Below are positions 63,525-64,000 of a DNA stretch of 64,000 bases, piece by piece. The DNA is taken from contig DXFH01000011.1 in the NCBI GenBank assembly GCA_019114515.1, forward strand, positions 1 through 64,000, written 5' to 3'. Position 1 is the stretch's first letter. Each line of letters starts with the position of its first letter. Made by a program: the position numbers and the translations under genes. Under the pieces are notes generated by a model. The model had not been told where the DNA came from. It searched no databases and saw only the letters and a list, made by a program, of their open reading frames with translations. Source of the DNA: Candidatus Limosilactobacillus merdigallinarum (GTDB taxonomy: Bacteria > Bacillota > Bacilli > Lactobacillales > Lactobacillaceae).

Positions 63525-64000
63525 TTACTTTATTAAGGTTCGGTAATCTACCCAATTGCCACGATAGTGTACGTAATAGGTTGGCCGCAACATGACCGTG
63601 TTATCCGATTGATTGCTTTGCCATTGGTAGCCCACGCGTAAACCAGTAATATCCTTCAAATGGTTGTTATTACGCAATTCATTGAAAACAACCGCCGAGG
63701 ACGGCAAGTGCGTCCAGTGATCATTTACTGGCAATGGTACTTGTGGCGTATAGCGAGAGAAGTGATACCGCTCAACCCCTTCAGAACTTAATTGAATCCG
63801 TACTTCACCATAGCCATCTTCATTGAATACAGGAAAGTTCTCCACGTAACTACGGTAGGTAATCGTTTTAGACTTAGAGTTATAACTGTCATATCGTAAA
63901 GAGTCCATTGAAATGGTACTCTTTGAGAGGCGGTCATACAGATGGCCAAATATCTGCTGGTAGCTGTAATGCTGATCCTTTCCTAGATACTGCTCATAAT
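63525..64000 (-). CDS. walH: WalH (YycH), C-terminal part (cut by window edge)
   Basis: The reading frame is open to the right edge (upstream residues YEQYLGKDQHYSYQQIFGHL precede the first internal Met). It ends at 63525, 12 bp before walI. This is the extracellular C-terminal part of YycH, which with YycI modulates WalK. The remainder of the gene, and presumably walK and walR, lie beyond the window. Confidence 0.88.
   Translation of the reverse strand, partial: YEQYLGKDQHYSYQQIFGHLYDRLSKSTISMDSLRYDSYNSKSKTITYRSYVENFPVFNEDGYGEVRIQLSSEGVERYHFSRYTPQVPLPVNDHWTHLPSSAVVFNELRNNNHLKDITGLRVGYQWQSNQSDNTVMLRPTYYVHYRGNWVDYRTLIK

Overview
The window reads as chromosomal DNA of a low-to-mid GC member of the Lactobacillaceae, most likely a heterofermentative Limosilactobacillus-type species. 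Supporting signs are AspD/AspT aspartate decarboxylation, ClpL, a dltXABCD operon, RexAB-type AddAB, paired TagE-like glycosyltransferases, and T-box control of serS, brnQ and metNIQ. No phage, plasmid replicon or CRISPR array is visible. Most genes lie on the minus strand. The right edge carries the usual origin-proximal block walH-walI-walJ-htrA-rlmH, so the replication origin probably lies beyond the right end.

Layout: 1-155 is the start of an NADH oxidase. 156-768 is a graveyard with a restriction-specificity remnant, an IS66-like remnant and small repeats. 769-2573 is an arsenic module (arsR, acr3, arsC) inserted against a truncated gene. 2732-4285 is a sugar:cation symporter pseudogene with three in-frame stops, followed by its probable LacI-family regulator (4980-6005). 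Then come a tRNA-Val(CAC), gltX, an MFS exporter, serS with a T-box leader, and sbcDC. The plus-strand dlt operon (15508-19987) attaches D-alanine to teichoic acids. It is followed by brnQ (Ile-type T-box), rlmD/rlmCD, and a Met-type T-box operon of metQ, metN, metI and an M20 deacylase.

27575-30619 holds two TagE-like glycosyltransferases. The first gene of that pair begins with an out-of-frame run of eight T, which looks like a phase switch. Next come a copper operon (cupredoxin plus P1B ATPase, with two cop boxes), pyrR plus a PyrE-like protein with a degenerate catalytic loop, a HAD phosphatase, and an aspartate cluster: racD, aspT, aspD and lysC. racD and aspD share an unusual TGTA-N-CCGG-N-TACA-like promoter motif. 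The right third contains a membrane glycerophosphodiesterase, addA, addB, cardiolipin synthase, an intergenic hairpin element, a 43-residue membrane protein, a decayed DHA2 exporter, hth-clpL with a CtsR box, ppk2 and rlmH. A dense cluster of DnaA boxes precedes htrA-walJ-walI-walH.

The main candidates for undescribed biology are four: the T8 switch ahead of the teichoic-acid-type glycosyltransferase pair, the DnaA-box cluster between rlmH and htrA, the shared motif of the aspartate genes, and the PyrR-controlled PyrE-like protein lacking OPRT catalytic residues. All calls come from reading the sequence; no database search was run.
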